Shown here: positions 11,401 through 22,639 of the stretch, piece after piece
How the letters are laid out: every line of letters starts with the position of its first letter
How positions within the stretch are numbered: position 1 is the first letter of the stretch
Origin: Blattamonas nauphoetae
Lineage: Eukaryota > Preaxostyla > Oxymonadida
Reading direction: 5' to 3'
Length of the DNA stretch: 64,000 bases
NCBI GenBank assembly: GCA_033064195.1
Contig: JARBJD010000069.1
Span: 229,392-293,391, forward strand
Notes under the pieces: model-generated
What the model was told of the DNA's origin: nothing
The model's input: only the letters and a program-made list of their open reading frames with translations
Database searches by the model: none
Translations under genes and position numbers: made by a program

Positions 11401-13783
11401 GACAAGATGAGAGTCGAGACGGACGTTGGGATGCTGGAACAGGGAACAAACGAATCGTCACGGATTTATTCAAAAGAGTGTGGGATTCTCATTTTTTCAT
11501 ATTTTTCTCTTGTTTTCATTTCTCAGTTCTCACGAACCTCTCTCCATCCAAATCGAGACAGGAAGTGCAACACTCCCCTTCCACACGCCTCCTCCAACCG
11601 CACTCTCCCGAATCCCATTCACACTCACTGGATCGATCTCCCCCACTTTTCAGAATTCCAGCACGACCCTCCCCGACTCGCTGAATTCGACTCCCATCCA
11701 GGTTGACATCTACGACGCTGAATCTCACATCATCTTCGGCACTTCGTATCTCTCCCTCGCTTCTTTTTCCTCCGACGTCTCAAACGGACAAGAATCGTCG
11801 AAAGAGTTCAAAATCCCGATTTTGGTGCCTTTCCCATCGCCTGAGAATCTTAGCGGTCAGGTCCATCACTCTCTCCATCAATGTCACCTCTACCCTCTCG
11901 TCTTCACAACCCCTCCTGAGTCCATCACACTCGGAATTCTGACAGTTCGAGTGACCCATAAACGCGTCAGACCCACTCCAGTCAAGCAAACGCCAGAAGA
12001 AGTGACGCAAATGCGAAGGTCAATGTCTCCAGCGCCGGCAATCGCAAATCTGACGCTCTCGCCACACATCAACCGAGCCCTGACGAGCGTGGCCACTCCA
12101 ACGATGCACAGCAGAGACTGGAATCAATCGGCCGGATTTGATTCGCTCGAAACAAAAGGGAACCCGCTTGAGATTCTACTTCTTCGCACGGAGAACGACA
12201 TGACGCTATTCGATGGCAATTTGGTGAAAGTTGCGAATCGGATTGTGAATCCTGTGGCTCAATCGCCCTCTGCCAGCATCTCGCAGGAACGGAAGAAGAC
12301 TGACATCGCAAATTTGAGGATGCTGTCGGTTTCGAAGACCAGAGTCATCTTTCCGTCGTTCGCTGCTCCTCTCGTCTTCGACATCCCGTTCCAGAATCCG
12401 CTCTCCAGAAAGCTAAAAGTCACTGTTTCGTATTTCACGTTGACAGGAAACGATTCAGCGACATCTGAACCATCAAAATCCGACACCGAACACGAAATTC
12501 GACTTCTCACACCGCAACAAGCCCAATTCGTCAAAAATCAAAACAAAACAGAATCGAAGCTGTCCGATGTGTCGTCCATCTCGCCTCCTTTCTTCGAAGA
12601 CGAAGTCACTTCCTTCATTGTTCCAGAAAACCAAACTGTGAATGTCTCGTTTCTCTTCCAGTCGTTCGCGTGGGTAGCATCAAAACAAAGCAATGACGAG
12701 CTCAGACCAGCTGAAGGGCCGTTTGATGTGGACGATTACTCGCTTCTGATGAAAGAGAGGGTCGTCGAGATCGCATTCTCAGACGAACAGAACACAACCC
12801 TCCTTCTCCAACATGTTGTCATCTGTCCCACACCAATCGCTCCCACAAGAGTGGTCAGATTGTTCACATCGGCAGGCTCCCAACAAACCTTCAATTTGGA
12901 CCTATTCGACCCGTTCCACGCTGTCCCATATCGTCACTCATCCTCGTCCCCCTTCGTCAAAAGAGCTGTCCTCTGCGATGCCGACAAAGTCTCGTCTGCC
13001 TCTCTGTCTGCTTCTGTCATCACCACCCCACAACCTCATCTCTCTCTCAAATGCGGGTGTGAACTGTCTGACCATTATCGAGGTGAGTCGTTCCACATCG
13101 CGTTCTTCAACGATGATCAATGTTTGTCGCTCTTTGGTGTTTGGACAGTGTCGATTGTGATGCCAGCTATGCTGAGATTGAATTCGACGGTTGGGGAGCT
13201 TGTTGAGAAGACGGAGACATTCGACAGAGCGCGTGTGATCCAGCCAGTCTTCCACACTTCACCACTCGCTGGTCTGATCACGAAATGTTCCGAACAATCC
13301 TCATCCGAACAAAAGTCCATCACTTTTGGACTGAGATCCATTTCAAATCTCCCCCGGTCTTCTCTGCTCACCCTGACAAGCGGGAAGTCCACACATCCGA
13401 TGCGTTTCTGGCTGGTGAATGCATCCGACTCGCAATCTCACTCCATCCCGACACAATCTTTCCAGGTTCGATGCGGTCTTTCACATAAACCAACAGTCAA
13501 TCTTCAATTCCGGAACACAGATCCATCACAAGAACTGTACATCATTTCTGTGAACAAGCCTCTCTCGGCTGTTCCACTCCAAACAACAATCAGAGTTGCC
13601 CCGAACGGCACAGCCACTATCCCTGTTCGCATCCACCCTGTGTTCTTTGAGGGAACAAGTTCTGTTTCGTTGTTTGTCTCAACACATGGATCGCTATTTG
13701 AGAGAACGGTGATGGCCTACAATCTCCAAATTCAGTTTTCGAGTGAATTGAAGAATCAGTGCCAAATAACGCCTTATTCCTGA
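8411..13783 (+). CDS. NPHP4: Nephrocystin-4 (NPHP4), flagellar transition-zone protein
   Basis: Exons 8411..8470, 8525..8741, 8781..8888, 8912..11477 and 11527..13783 join in phase to 1735 residues. The introns are 54, 39, 23 and 49 nt. The 39-nt one could instead be read through in frame, and the 23-nt one is inferred from the frame change. Collinear matches to vertebrate nephrocystin-4, from memory of the family, are LHISFYDSNDGSFLGDTY (C2-like strand), REIGLGFGCFPV, SGTPCILM, PGLLPSH, YAIMFAILFTFQ, IQVDIYDAESHIIFGTSYLS and LVFDIPFQNPLSRKLKVTVS. The ending is a beta-rich Ig-like region. Acidic and Lys-rich disordered stretches lie near residues 150-300 and 600-700. NPHP4 works with NPHP1 and RPGRIP1L at the transition zone and controls entry to the flagellum. 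The length is somewhat greater than the roughly 1400 residues of animal proteins. It is the strongest sign that this organism builds flagella. Confidence 0.85.
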
Positions 13784-14231
13784 GTACACCTCGTTTACGT
13801 CTTCATTTTCATTTCATTCTTCTTCAGTGGGTTTATTTTTCTCGAAATTATGTCGATCTATCTTCTGGAATCTGCGATGTACCTTCCATGAAGGATGGTA
13901 AATCAAGAGTTGACGGGGATATCTGATGTTGATGAATATCCAAAAATGCGATCTAAACAGAGTTTACTTGATGGTTTTTTACTGTAATGGACAATATTCA
14001 TGTTTGACACCCACAAAATCACAAAAAGCGACAATTGTGCAAAATCTTTATCATTTCGCAATATTGAAGAAAAGAGAATATGCAATTCGTATGAAAATGT
14101 GAACATCATTGAAATGAAGCAAATATTTGGTTTTCGTTTCGATTGGTCACTTTCTCCGACATTTCAGCCCATTACAAAGTTCTTTCTCAGAACTCCGAAA
14201 AACCCACTCAATTCGGTATTAAACTTATTCA
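13784..14231. other. Intergenic, promoter of the peroxiredoxin gene
   Basis: AT-rich spacer between the NPHP4 stop codon and the peroxiredoxin ATG. No gene is seen. A purine/AT-rich stretch with TATTAAACTTATTCA sits directly before the ATG. Confidence 0.45.
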
Positions 14232-14726
14232 ATGGCTGCAAAACTTGGCGAAATTCCCGCAGACTTCGAATCAATCAACGAAAAAGGCGAAACAGTCCGA
14301 TTTTCCGACATGAAAGGAAAAGGACCTTTTGTCATCTTCTTCTATCCACAAGACTTCACAGGTGTCTGCACCAAAGAAGCATGCTCGTTCCGTGACAGCC
14401 ACGAAGTATTCCTGAAGGCCGGTGCTTCTGTGTACGGCGTATCGTCGGACAGTGTCAAGTCACACGTCGACTTCATCGAAAAGTACCATCTTCCCTTCAG
14501 TCTCCTCGCCGACGAAGGCGGGAAGCTCCGAAAACTGTGGAAAGTGCCGAAAGGAGGACTGATGCCTGGCCGAGTGACGTACGTGTTTGATCATGAAGGG
14601 CGAATCCACACTGTCTTTGAAGGCGTCTTGAAAGACAAGGAGCACATGGAGAAGGCACTCGAGATGGTCCAAAAGCTCGCTGCTGAGCCAAAACCAGCTG
14701 TGGTTGCTCCTGCGCAAGCGGAGTAG
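14232..14726 (+). CDS. Peroxiredoxin, PrxQ/BCP type
   Basis: A 164-residue, single-exon protein that reduces peroxides with thiols. The catalytic motif reads FYPQDFTGVCTKEACSFRD. The peroxidatic Cys is at residue 45, with the conserved Thr three residues before it (TGVC). A second Cys five residues later is the usual resolving position of PrxQ enzymes. The conserved Arg after this loop and the later GLMPGRVTYVFDHEG segment are present. The last ~15 residues are an Ala/Pro-rich tail (KPAVVAPAQAE), the only unusual part. No organelle signal is seen, so it is probably cytosolic; this fits an anaerobe that needs peroxide defence. The 3' end of this gene, including the stop codon and the next ~200 bases, is copied at 22653..22860, which shows it lies at the edge of the duplicated block. 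Confidence 0.93.
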   Translation: MAAKLGEIPADFESINEKGETVRFSDMKGKGPFVIFFYPQDFTGVCTKEACSFRDSHEVFLKAGASVYGVSSDSVKSHVDFIEKYHLPFSLLADEGGKLRKLWKVPKGGLMPGRVTYVFDHEGRIHTVFEGVLKDKEHMEKALEMVQKLAAEPKPAVVAPAQAE

Positions 14727-15951
14727 TGACCGGACACCATTTTCTGTTCATCGAACCATTTCTGTTGGTCTGCGATCGGACTGACATTTCAAACATACAA
14801 ACTTCATCATTTCGAATCATTCATGTTGTGAGAATCGATAGAGATCTTCAATGTTCCGAGAGGGTTCAATGGATGGATGTGGGGTTGAATAACGTCGAAC
14901 GACTGAATTTCTTGTGTATCTCATCGATTGCAGACTGAATGTGCCGCTTCGTCCGTCGTTCTCGTTGTCCTCAAACTTGCCACTTTTCCTGGCTACACAG
15001 GACGGGTTGTGGTTGTTGTTTTCAGACAGCAGTGTTCGCGATCATTGCACTCACTGTCGCGTTGGAGTGAGTTTCGATGAGCGTTGCGATGAAAGGATGG
15101 TTGCGACGCTCTGGGAACTTGAGATCGATTCTGTCTCGTCAGTTTCCATTGCACCGATCTCGCTCTAGATTTCCCCACTCCTCCATCCACACTTCAACTC
15201 TCGCACCATTCATTCCCTCGTCGTTCCAACGCCGTGGTTGTCTGCAGCTGCCACTGTATCGAGTCTGTTCATGCAAATCGCTTCTTGTGGAAGGAACGAT
15301 GAGATTGCTCGTTCATCTGTCCCCGGAGCATCCTCGACACTTCTGACAGACGCTCGTCGAAGCACAACTGATCGGTTGAATCAGCACGTCTCCGAATGAA
15401 CAGTCTCCCTTCTGGTTATGCCACAATATCGTCGTCTGTTTTCTCCACATCATGAACGGGTCTCTCCGAATGGTGACGTCATTTGGATTGGGGTCACTTG
15501 ACATCTGCCCTCCTGATGAACGACATCGTGTTGATGAAACGATTGTGCAAGAGCTGCTCGTCAAGTTGGTGGAATCTCTGCTCCACTCGCTTCTCGCTCG
15601 TGACTTGAGAGGCATCAACGAGTTTCTTGCTTCTGATATCCGACTCCTCGGTATCAAACTTCGTGAGAGCACCATTTTAGAGAACAATCACAGAAACAAA
15701 AACTCCCAGCAATCGTTACAATTGATCGATCGACTGATTGCCTTCCAAAAAAAGAAGTGCGAGAGTGTGGATGTGGCGGCGAAGGAGGAGAGTGTGGCCA
15801 CCATCGAGCGAGACTGGGTGAGAGAATCCGTATTGTTCCGGCAGATGAAACCAAGAGGTGACGTCAGACCCGAGATACATCACACAACCAGTGTTTGTTG
15901 TCCAAGAGAAGTCAGTAACTGTGTGAAATGTTCGCGGGTTCTTGTTTGTTT
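14727..15951. repeat. Duplicated 3' flank of the family unit
   Basis: No gene is supported. Segments of this stretch recur elsewhere. 14727..14890 recurs at 22705..22870, and about 15570..15760 recurs at 22920..23120. About 15830..15950, with ACCAAGAGGTGACGTCAGA and the run before the next stop codon, recurs downstream of most family copies. It is therefore the downstream part of the unit carrying copy 1. Confidence 0.6.
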
Positions 15952-17025
15952 CTATTGTTGTTCCAGGATGTTCATGCCCAGCAGATTGTTCCATCTGATC
16001 GAATTTGCTGCACCACGCACTCCGAAGTTTTCGTCTTTGTCGTTGTGCAGTTTTTCTTCAATCACATCTTCGATGCCCTCCATTCTCAACATTCGATGCA
16101 CTGTCTTCCCCATCTGCCGCACTTCTCCGCCTTTTTTGTTCCATTCCCGCTGGCTATCGACCAATAAAGACAGAAAAGTGCTGATTGAGTATGAATGTTC
16201 GATGGATGTGAGACAACTTGGAATCGTGAGAAAGACAGGCATATGCAGAACAAAATCCACTGTCTGTTGATTGTATGGACATATTCGGAGCAGTTGAGCG
16301 AGGAGTTCCATGAAAGACTCGGATTGTGTTCCATCGACGATCGAAAATCGGTTCACGCACAAATGCCATATATACTTGTCCAAAGGGGCGAGAACTTGCT
16401 TGAAAATCGTCTCATAAACATCTTGTTGCTCATCATGATCTTCAATTCTGAGTAGTCTGAGAGAATACGGAGTTGCGAGCCAGAGAGAGTTGGAGATGCT
16501 CGACAGGAGACAACTGTGGATATCGACTGCTTTGACAGGGGAAAGAGAATGTGGATTGAGAGTTTCGATGAGTTGAGGGATCAGATCAGCTTTGAGGAGT
16601 GAAAGTTGGGTTTGTAATGAACATCTCAAGATCAGTCTTGCGAGTATCTTCATTGTTGCTGTGGTGATAACCTGACTGGCTGAAGAAATGAGCACCAGTA
16701 TGGACTGGATGAAGTTTATCAATGAATCATCAGATGAAGACTCAAAACTGCCGAGAAAAGCATCAGCTGATTCTTCATCATCCAGATCCACAGATTCGAG
16801 AAATTTCACCGCCTTCGCTTCCAGAGACACATCAAATGAAGGCTGCAACTTCACAGTGGCAACAAGAGATCGAAAGATACCGGTCTTTTCATCTTCAGAT
16901 TCAAGTTCTTCTTCATCCCAATTCAGGAAAGCAGAACAATCAGGAGAACATGAAAGGCAGTGGAAAGAGACACCAATGCAAGGAAAATCAGTGAATGCAT
17001 TTGTCTTCGAGTTTAAACCAGTCAT
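15952..17025 (-). CDS. FLNWDEE-family helical protein, copy 1 (intact, 357 aa)
   Basis: Member of a family present eleven times here. I do not know its function. The protein is 1074 nt, 357 residues. An N-terminal variable ~45 residues leads into SPDCSAFLNWDEEELE, then FRSLVATVKLQPSFDVSLEA and an all-helical body, probably ARM/HEAT-like: KAVKFLESV, LINFIQSILVLISSASQVIT, LLKADLIPQLIETLNPHSLS, DKYIWHLCVNRFSIVDG, LLAQLLRICPYNQQT, FVLHMPVFLTIPSCLT. The end is VHRMLRMEGIEDVIEEKL and IRWNNLLGMN. I start at the ATG at 17025. A TTG 21 bases upstream is in frame, but the ATG lies the standard 23 nt from the shared upstream box. There is no signal peptide or membrane span. Copy 4 (23343..24416) is its closest neighbour, and both share the peroxiredoxin-derived flank. 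Confidence 0.8.
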   Translation of the reverse strand: MTGLNSKTNAFTDFPCIGVSFHCLSCSPDCSAFLNWDEEELESEDEKTGIFRSLVATVKLQPSFDVSLEAKAVKFLESVDLDDEESADAFLGSFESSSDDSLINFIQSILVLISSASQVITTATMKILARLILRCSLQTQLSLLKADLIPQLIETLNPHSLSPVKAVDIHSCLLSSISNSLWLATPYSLRLLRIEDHDEQQDVYETIFKQVLAPLDKYIWHLCVNRFSIVDGTQSESFMELLAQLLRICPYNQQTVDFVLHMPVFLTIPSCLTSIEHSYSISTFLSLLVDSQREWNKKGGEVRQMGKTVHRMLRMEGIEDVIEEKLHNDKDENFGVRGAANSIRWNNLLGMNILEQQ

Positions 17026-17048
17026 TCTTCGTAATTGTGAGGACAATC

Positions 17049-17060
17049 ACTCGTTATGGG
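17049..17060 (-). promoter_or_regulatory. Conserved upstream box, copy 1
   Basis: On the coding strand this reads CCCATAACGAGT, 23 nt before the ATG. The same box at the same 23-nt spacing precedes copies 2 (19493..19504), 3 (22484..22495), 8 (42088..42099) and 10 (52764..52775). Variants precede copies 4 (24440..24451), 5 (29217..29228), 6 (31961..31972) and 9 (50283..50294). In copy 7 (35418..35429) it is degenerate. It may be an initiator or core promoter element, or a conserved 5' untranslated segment. Confidence 0.55.
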
Positions 17061-18395
17061 CCAAACCGAAGAATGAGCGAAACAATGAATATGAGATGAA
17101 ATAATCGTCCAAAAAGGAATAAAAAGCATCGTGTCACGACAAGGAAGAGGATCGATGAATCAAGAAGAAGGTTGGACGGAGAATGAGCAATTGACGAGAA
17201 CATGTTGCATAAAACAACGATGCAAAGACGTGACAGAGTAGTTCCGGAATCGCTTGTGTGTAGTTCATTGTTTCGCTCCGTGGATGGACACAACAAGAAG
17301 ACTCCTGTCAGACTGACGAAGAAGTGCCTCTTCTTCGAATCACACGACGATGTGTCCATCAACTTCGGTCAACTCACTCCAAACACAACACCATCACTGA
17401 CGAAGGACGAGGAGAGAGGATGAAGACAAGTGAGTTGTGGACATCCTGACAATCATGTTCTGGTTGCATTCTGGTGAAGTCGTTGGGAAATGCGATTCTT
17501 CATTGGTTGACGGTCACACTGACAAGATGAACGATGTGGAGGAGATTGCAGACAGACCTGGACATCCGCATTGTCGCCTTTCTCTCGTCTCGTTCATCGG
17601 CTGACTCTTCCCTCTCCACAACGAGTGTCTTCGTTCTTCCATTTCATCGTTTCGTCAATCATGCAATTCTCACTCCCCTCAATCTGTCCATTTCTGTCAT
17701 GTCGCAATCTGTGTAATGTCGTCAAATCCCATCACGTTCTGAGAGTCAGATTGAAGAGTTGACGACAATCACGAGGGACGTTCCATCATTCGACGTCAGT
17801 CAACAGCCTCGTTGTGAAGGGAGCGAGTCGACAGTCAGAAAAGGCATTTCGGTGAATTGATGGACTGGTCTCATTCGACAAAAGAAAAGCGGGTCAGACA
17901 GATGCCGAACACAGCATTCCGAAGACACCAGAAGGTGTTCAGCATGATCAGAGATGTTGGGAGATCTGCGTCCATCACGGTCTGAGAGCCAGATGGAAGA
18001 AAAGACGCTCTTCTTCGCCTCTTGTCCAGGTCCGTCCATCATCTTCGACGAGCAGGAACGAAACACTAGCAGCACTGATCAAGTTTGAATATACAACGGA
18101 GAATCGTGTTTCAGCACAATCTTCCAAAATCGCTTTCCTTTTCCATTCTCCAAGAAAGCGGTCAAAGGGTGGTGGATGATGAAGGCGAACTCTCAGCAAA
18201 TCTGAAGTGGGTGGCTGAGGAATGCTGTCGCACCTGTCGAGTGATCAGTTGGGACGAAAGGTGGTGTCAGGGAGATGGAGTTGGTTGGGTTTGATTCATT
18301 GCTTTCGAATTCCTTCAAAATGCTTGTTTTGTGAGGACTGCACGAGATTTGTCGGTTTGGGTTGTGTTTAGGTGTTCACTGGTCCTCGTCTGTCT
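17061..18395. repeat. Upstream flank of copy 1 and downstream flank of copy 2
   Basis: No gene is supported. 17061..17335 is closely similar to 42100..42365 upstream of copy 8, including ACAACAAGAAGACTCCTGTC. 18100..18290 resembles 48310..48470 downstream of copy 9 (a GCGGTCAAAGGGTGGTGGAT-like run and a TGGCTGAGGAATGCTG-like run). The middle, 17400..18080, is not obviously repeated and shows only incoherent short frames. Confidence 0.55.
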
Positions 18396-19469
18396 CTATC
18401 CACGTCGTGGAAGGTTCATGCCCAGCAAATTGTTCCATCGGATCGAGTCGGCTATAATTAGGCGTCCCACAACTTTGTTGCTGTCATGTTGCAGCTTTTC
18501 CTCCATCACATCTTCGATGCCATCCATTCTCAACATTCGATGGATGGTCCTCCCCATTTTTTGCATGATTCCCATTTTGTCGTTCCATTCACGCTGGGTA
18601 TGGTTCATATTCGACAGAAACAAATAGATTGAGTTCTCATGTTCGAAGAATGTGAGACAACTTGGAATCGTGAGAAGGATTGGCATATTAACGACGACAG
18701 CCATTGTCGGTTGATAATAAGGAGATATCTGGAGGAGCTGGGCGAGGAGATCCAGAAAATTCTCGGATTGGTCTCCGTCGACGATCGAAAAGCGGTTCAC
18801 GCACAAATGCCAAATATACTTCTCCGAAGGAATGACAACTTGCTGAAAGACTGTCTTGTGAACAGCCTGTTGTTCATTGTCTTCTTCAATTCCGAGTTTG
18901 TCGAGCCCATCCGGAGTTGTGAGCCAGAGAGAGATGGAGATGATTAACACGAGACAGGTGTGGATACCGACTGCATCTACAAATGAAAGAGACTGGGGAT
19001 TGAGAGTGTTGATGAGTTGAGGGAGCATATCAGCTTTGATGAGGGCAAGTCGGTGATGATACGAACACCATCCGAACACATTTCTGACCATCGCCATTGT
19101 TGCAGTGGTAATGTTCTGACTTACACATGAAATCAGCACCATAATGGACTGTACGAATTCTGGCGAAGAATGATCAGAATTCGATGCAAGGCGGCTGAGA
19201 AAAGCATCTGCTGGTTCTGTATCCTGTGGATCCACACATTTGAGAAATTTCAAAGCTTTTGCTTCCAGAGAGTCATCAAGTGCAGGCTGCAACTTCAAAG
19301 TGGCAACAAGAGACCAAAAGACAACGACTTTTTCGTTTTCAGTTTCAAGTTTTTTCTCATCCCAATTCAGGAACCGTGAGCAATCCATTGAAAATGGCAA
19401 CTGAGAGGAGGACAAATCAGAGCGTGTTGCACTTGAGAAAGTGTCTGGTTTCTTGTCAATCTCAGCCAT
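18396..19469 (-). CDS. FLNWDEE-family helical protein, copy 2 (intact, 357 aa)
   Basis: Exactly 1074 nt from the ATG at 19469. It belongs to the subgroup whose N-terminus reads MAEIDKKPDTF and PFSMDCSRFLNWDEKKLE rather than the 'SPDCSPF' form. The helical body is collinear with copy 1: FWSLVATLKLQPALD, FVQSIMVLISCVSQNITTAT, LIKADMLPQLINTLNPQSLS, EKYIWHLCVNRFSIVDGDQS, MPILLTIPSCLTFFEH. The end is IHRMLRMDGIEDVMEEKL and IRWNNLLGMNLPRRG. Function is unknown. The frame is free of stops over its whole length, which among so many duplicated copies suggests it is or was recently under selection. Confidence 0.8.
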   Translation of the reverse strand: MAEIDKKPDTFSSATRSDLSSSQLPFSMDCSRFLNWDEKKLETENEKVVVFWSLVATLKLQPALDDSLEAKALKFLKCVDPQDTEPADAFLSRLASNSDHSSPEFVQSIMVLISCVSQNITTATMAMVRNVFGWCSYHHRLALIKADMLPQLINTLNPQSLSFVDAVGIHTCLVLIISISLWLTTPDGLDKLGIEEDNEQQAVHKTVFQQVVIPSEKYIWHLCVNRFSIVDGDQSENFLDLLAQLLQISPYYQPTMAVVVNMPILLTIPSCLTFFEHENSIYLFLSNMNHTQREWNDKMGIMQKMGRTIHRMLRMDGIEDVMEEKLQHDSNKVVGRLIIADSIRWNNLLGMNLPRRG

Positions 19470-19818
19470 TCTTTCGGATTCAGAGAAAAAACACTCGTTA
19501 TGGGTTGGTTGTCAGACGATGCATTTCAGGCAATCCGCACTCGCCAAGGAATGCGACGAAATGTGATAAGAACGAAAAGAAATAACAAATTAGAACGGTA
19601 TCTGATGGAAATGGTTGACGGCGAGAACGTCAAGTCGATGACAAAGACAGGATGAAATGGACAGGAGAGAGCCTCGTACATCTTGGAGAATGTCGAGGAC
19701 GGGAGAGGGAGTGGTGTTCAGCCGTGTTGAGATCGGAGACGGATGGAGAGTTGTGAAAACAGTGTGAAAAGGAAGTCACTTTCAGTTCGTAGTGTTCACA
19801 TGTCCTCGTCTGTTTATA
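19470..19818. other. Spacer between copies 2 and 3
   Basis: Holds the conserved upstream box of copy 2 at 19493..19504 and the short 3' flank of copy 3 (GTTCACATGTCCTCGTCTG-like run at about 19795). Nothing else is recognisable. Confidence 0.4.
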
Positions 19819-22460
19819 TTACTCTTCTTGAAGGTTCGTGCCCAGCCGATCGGTCCATTCGACCGAGTTGACAGCAAGATCAGTACCAAAGTCCCCGTTT
19901 ACGTCGTTCAGCAACTTCTCCTCAATCACATCTTCGATGCCTTCCGATTTCAACAATCGAACCATTGTCTTCCACATTTGGCGATCTTGTCCACCTTGTT
20001 CGTTCCATTCCCACTGGGCATTGTTGAGATCACACAGAAAAGCCCAAATTGAGTTCTCATGTTCGAAGTACAGTCGGTCGGACTGTTGAGGAATTTGTAA
20101 CTCGTCACGTCAAACCTGAAACTGTAGAATTGCATTTTTCATCGAAAATAAAAAAAGTGTCAAACCTCCGTCTGTCTCATGTGTCGACATTCGATTATCT
20201 TTCAAAATTTCCATTCAAAATTCCATATCAAGATTTCTACATCATTGTTGAGCACATTCTTCAACTTTTTTCGTGATCGTGTGCTGAGAGAATGAGGAGA
20301 GTATTCGATTGGAAAAAAGAAGACAACAAAGGACGATACCGGAACAACCCAGAGAAGACATAGGGTGCTGGGCGCATTCAAGGGTCTCGTACAACCAGCT
20401 TGGGAAAAATGATGATCCAGTCGTGGAGGAAGAAAAGAGCGTATTTTCAAGGAATCAGAAAGCAGTGTACTATGCTTGATAAAAGAAGACAGTAGAAGAG
20501 AAATATCATGAAATCAAACCTAAATTTTTGATAGAGAATCAGAGAAAACACATCGTTTGGAAATCCGAAGAGCAAACCCATCTGACTTTACTAGACTCGA
20601 TTCAAAATAGATTGTCCAAATTTCAAGAAGTCTGAGGGGAGCTTGTTGAACAGTGATACATAGATTTGATGATGTTCAATTCGGTTCGCATATCCATTTT
20701 TGTCTCTCAAAGTTCCACCCACTCCGGTTTATCAACACGAGTGGAGACGACTTTCAACAGAATGAGAGATTTGCACTGATGTCCGGAAGTATTTGGTTTG
20801 CCGTCTTAATAATTTTGTCAACCAACAATGTAAATTTCTGAAATCTGTACGATTCGGACACTGATTTCATCTCAAACCTTGAAAGTACAACTTCAAAGAA
20901 ATCAAACGGCAAACTTACTATTTCCAGACATCAGTGCAAATCTCTCATTCTGTTGAAAGTCGTCTCCACTCGTGTTGATAAACCGGAGTGGGTGGAACTT
21001 TGAGAGACAAAAATGGATATGCGAACCGAATTGAACATCATCAAATCTATGTATCACTGTTCAACAAGCTCCCCTCAGACTTCTTGAAATTTGGACAATC
21101 TATTTTGAATCGAGTCTAGTAAAGTCAGATGGGTTTGCTCTTCGGATTTCCAAACGATGTGTTTTCTCTGATTCTCTATCAAAAATTTAGGTTTGATTTC
21201 ATGATATTTCTCTTCTACTGTCTTCTTTTATCAAGCATAGTACACTGCTTTCTGATTCCTTGAAAATACGCTCTTTTCTTCCTCCACGACTGGATCATCA
21301 TTTTTCCCAAGCTGGTTGTACGAGACCCTTGAATGCGCCCAGCACCCTATGTCTTCTCTGGGTTGTTCCGGTATCGTCCTTTGTTGTCTTCTTTTTTCCA
21401 ATCGAATACTCTCCTCATTCTCTCAGCACACGATCACGAAAAAAGTTGAAGAATGTGCTCAACAATGATGTAGAAATCTTGATATGGAATTTTGAATGGA
21501 AATTTTGAAAGATAATCGAATGTCGACACATGAGACAGACGGAGGTTTGACACTTTTTTTATTTTCGATGAAAAATGCAATTCTACAGTTTCAGGTTTGA
21601 CGTGACGAGTTACAAATTCCTCAACAGTCCGACCGACTGTATGTGAGACAGCTTGGAATCGTGAGAACGACAGGCATATGAAGAACGAAATCCATCGTCG
21701 GTTGGTAGGATGGAGATATTCGGAGGAGTGTTGCAAGAAGTAACACAAAACTCTCGGATTGCGTCTCATCGTTCATCGAATAGCGGTTCGCGCACAAATA
21801 GCAAATATACTTCTCGGATGGTACCAGAACTTGCTTTAGAACCGTCTTGTAAACGGCTTGTTGTTCATCATGATCTTCAATCTCGAGTTGGTCGAGACCA
21901 TCCGGAGCTGTGAGCCAGGCAGAGATCCGGATGATTTTCATGATATGGATGTGGATATCCACTGCTTCTGCAAAAGAGAGCGACTGCAGATTGAGATTGA
22001 TGACGATTTGAGGGAGCAGATCAGCTTTTACGAGGGCTAGTCGGATGTTCGGTGAACACCATAAGCTCAGAGAATAGAGCATCTTCATTGCTGCGGTCTT
22101 TATGACATGATTGGGTGTGGAAACAAGCACCAGAATGTATTGTATGAAGATGGTCAAAGATTCATCAGTGGTTTGTCCAAAGCTGTTGAGAATTGCATCG
22201 GCTGATTCTTGGGCATACAGATCCACAGATCCGAGAAAATTAACGGCTTTAGTTTCTAGAGACACATCAAATGAAGGCTGGAACTTCACAGAGGCAACGA
22301 GAGACCGAAAGACAGCAGCCTGTTCGGATTCAGATGCAAGTTGTTCTTCATCCCAATTCAAGAAAGGAGAACAGTCTGGTGAATATGACAAGCAGTGGGA
22401 AGAAATACCAGGGCAAAAGGAATCAGTGGAGGAGGAATTCTTCGTGTCTACAGCTGTCAT
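19819..22460 (-). pseudogene. FLNWDEE-family copy 3, split by a 1569-bp foldback element
   Basis: The N-terminal part (22460..21642) runs through FLNWDEEQLASESEQ, LVKADLLPQIVINLNLQSLS and EKYICYLCANRYSMNDE to IPSCLT. The C-terminal part (20070..19819) resumes with YFEHENSIWAFLCDLNNAQW, then SEGIEDVIEEKLLNDVNG, and ends in TAA. Both parts are open with no other damage. Removing 20071..21641 (the element plus one TA) gives 1071 nt, 356 residues, collinear with the uninterrupted copies. As genomic DNA it cannot make a full protein unless the insert is removed. The insertion must be young, or it is excised. No GT...AG pair lies at the boundaries that would splice it precisely. Confidence 0.75.
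20071..21639. mobile_element. 1569-bp foldback element with TA target duplication
   Basis: The ends are CAGTCGGTCGGACTGTTGAG and its exact reverse complement, flanked by TA on both sides. The arms (about 20071..20780 and 20930..21639) are reverse complements with no indel: positions sum to 41710 throughout. The 82-residue translations on opposite strands (20202..20450 and 21260..21508) are identical. The unpaired centre is ~150 bp. No transposase is encoded. TA duplication and ends of the form TACAGTCG suggest mobilisation by a Tc1/mariner-type enzyme in trans. Confidence 0.85.
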
Positions 22461-22639
22461 TCTGTCGGATTCTGAAGTCAATCACTCGTTATGGGACAGA
22501 TTGGAGAATCAAACGATGACACTGAGATGAAATTGACACCCAAAAGGAAGAACAAAAAAGTCAATCAGCGAAGATCAGAACGATCCATGATGATAAGGAA
22601 GCATGTGAACGAGATGAAAGAGGCAATGAAGGAACACAG

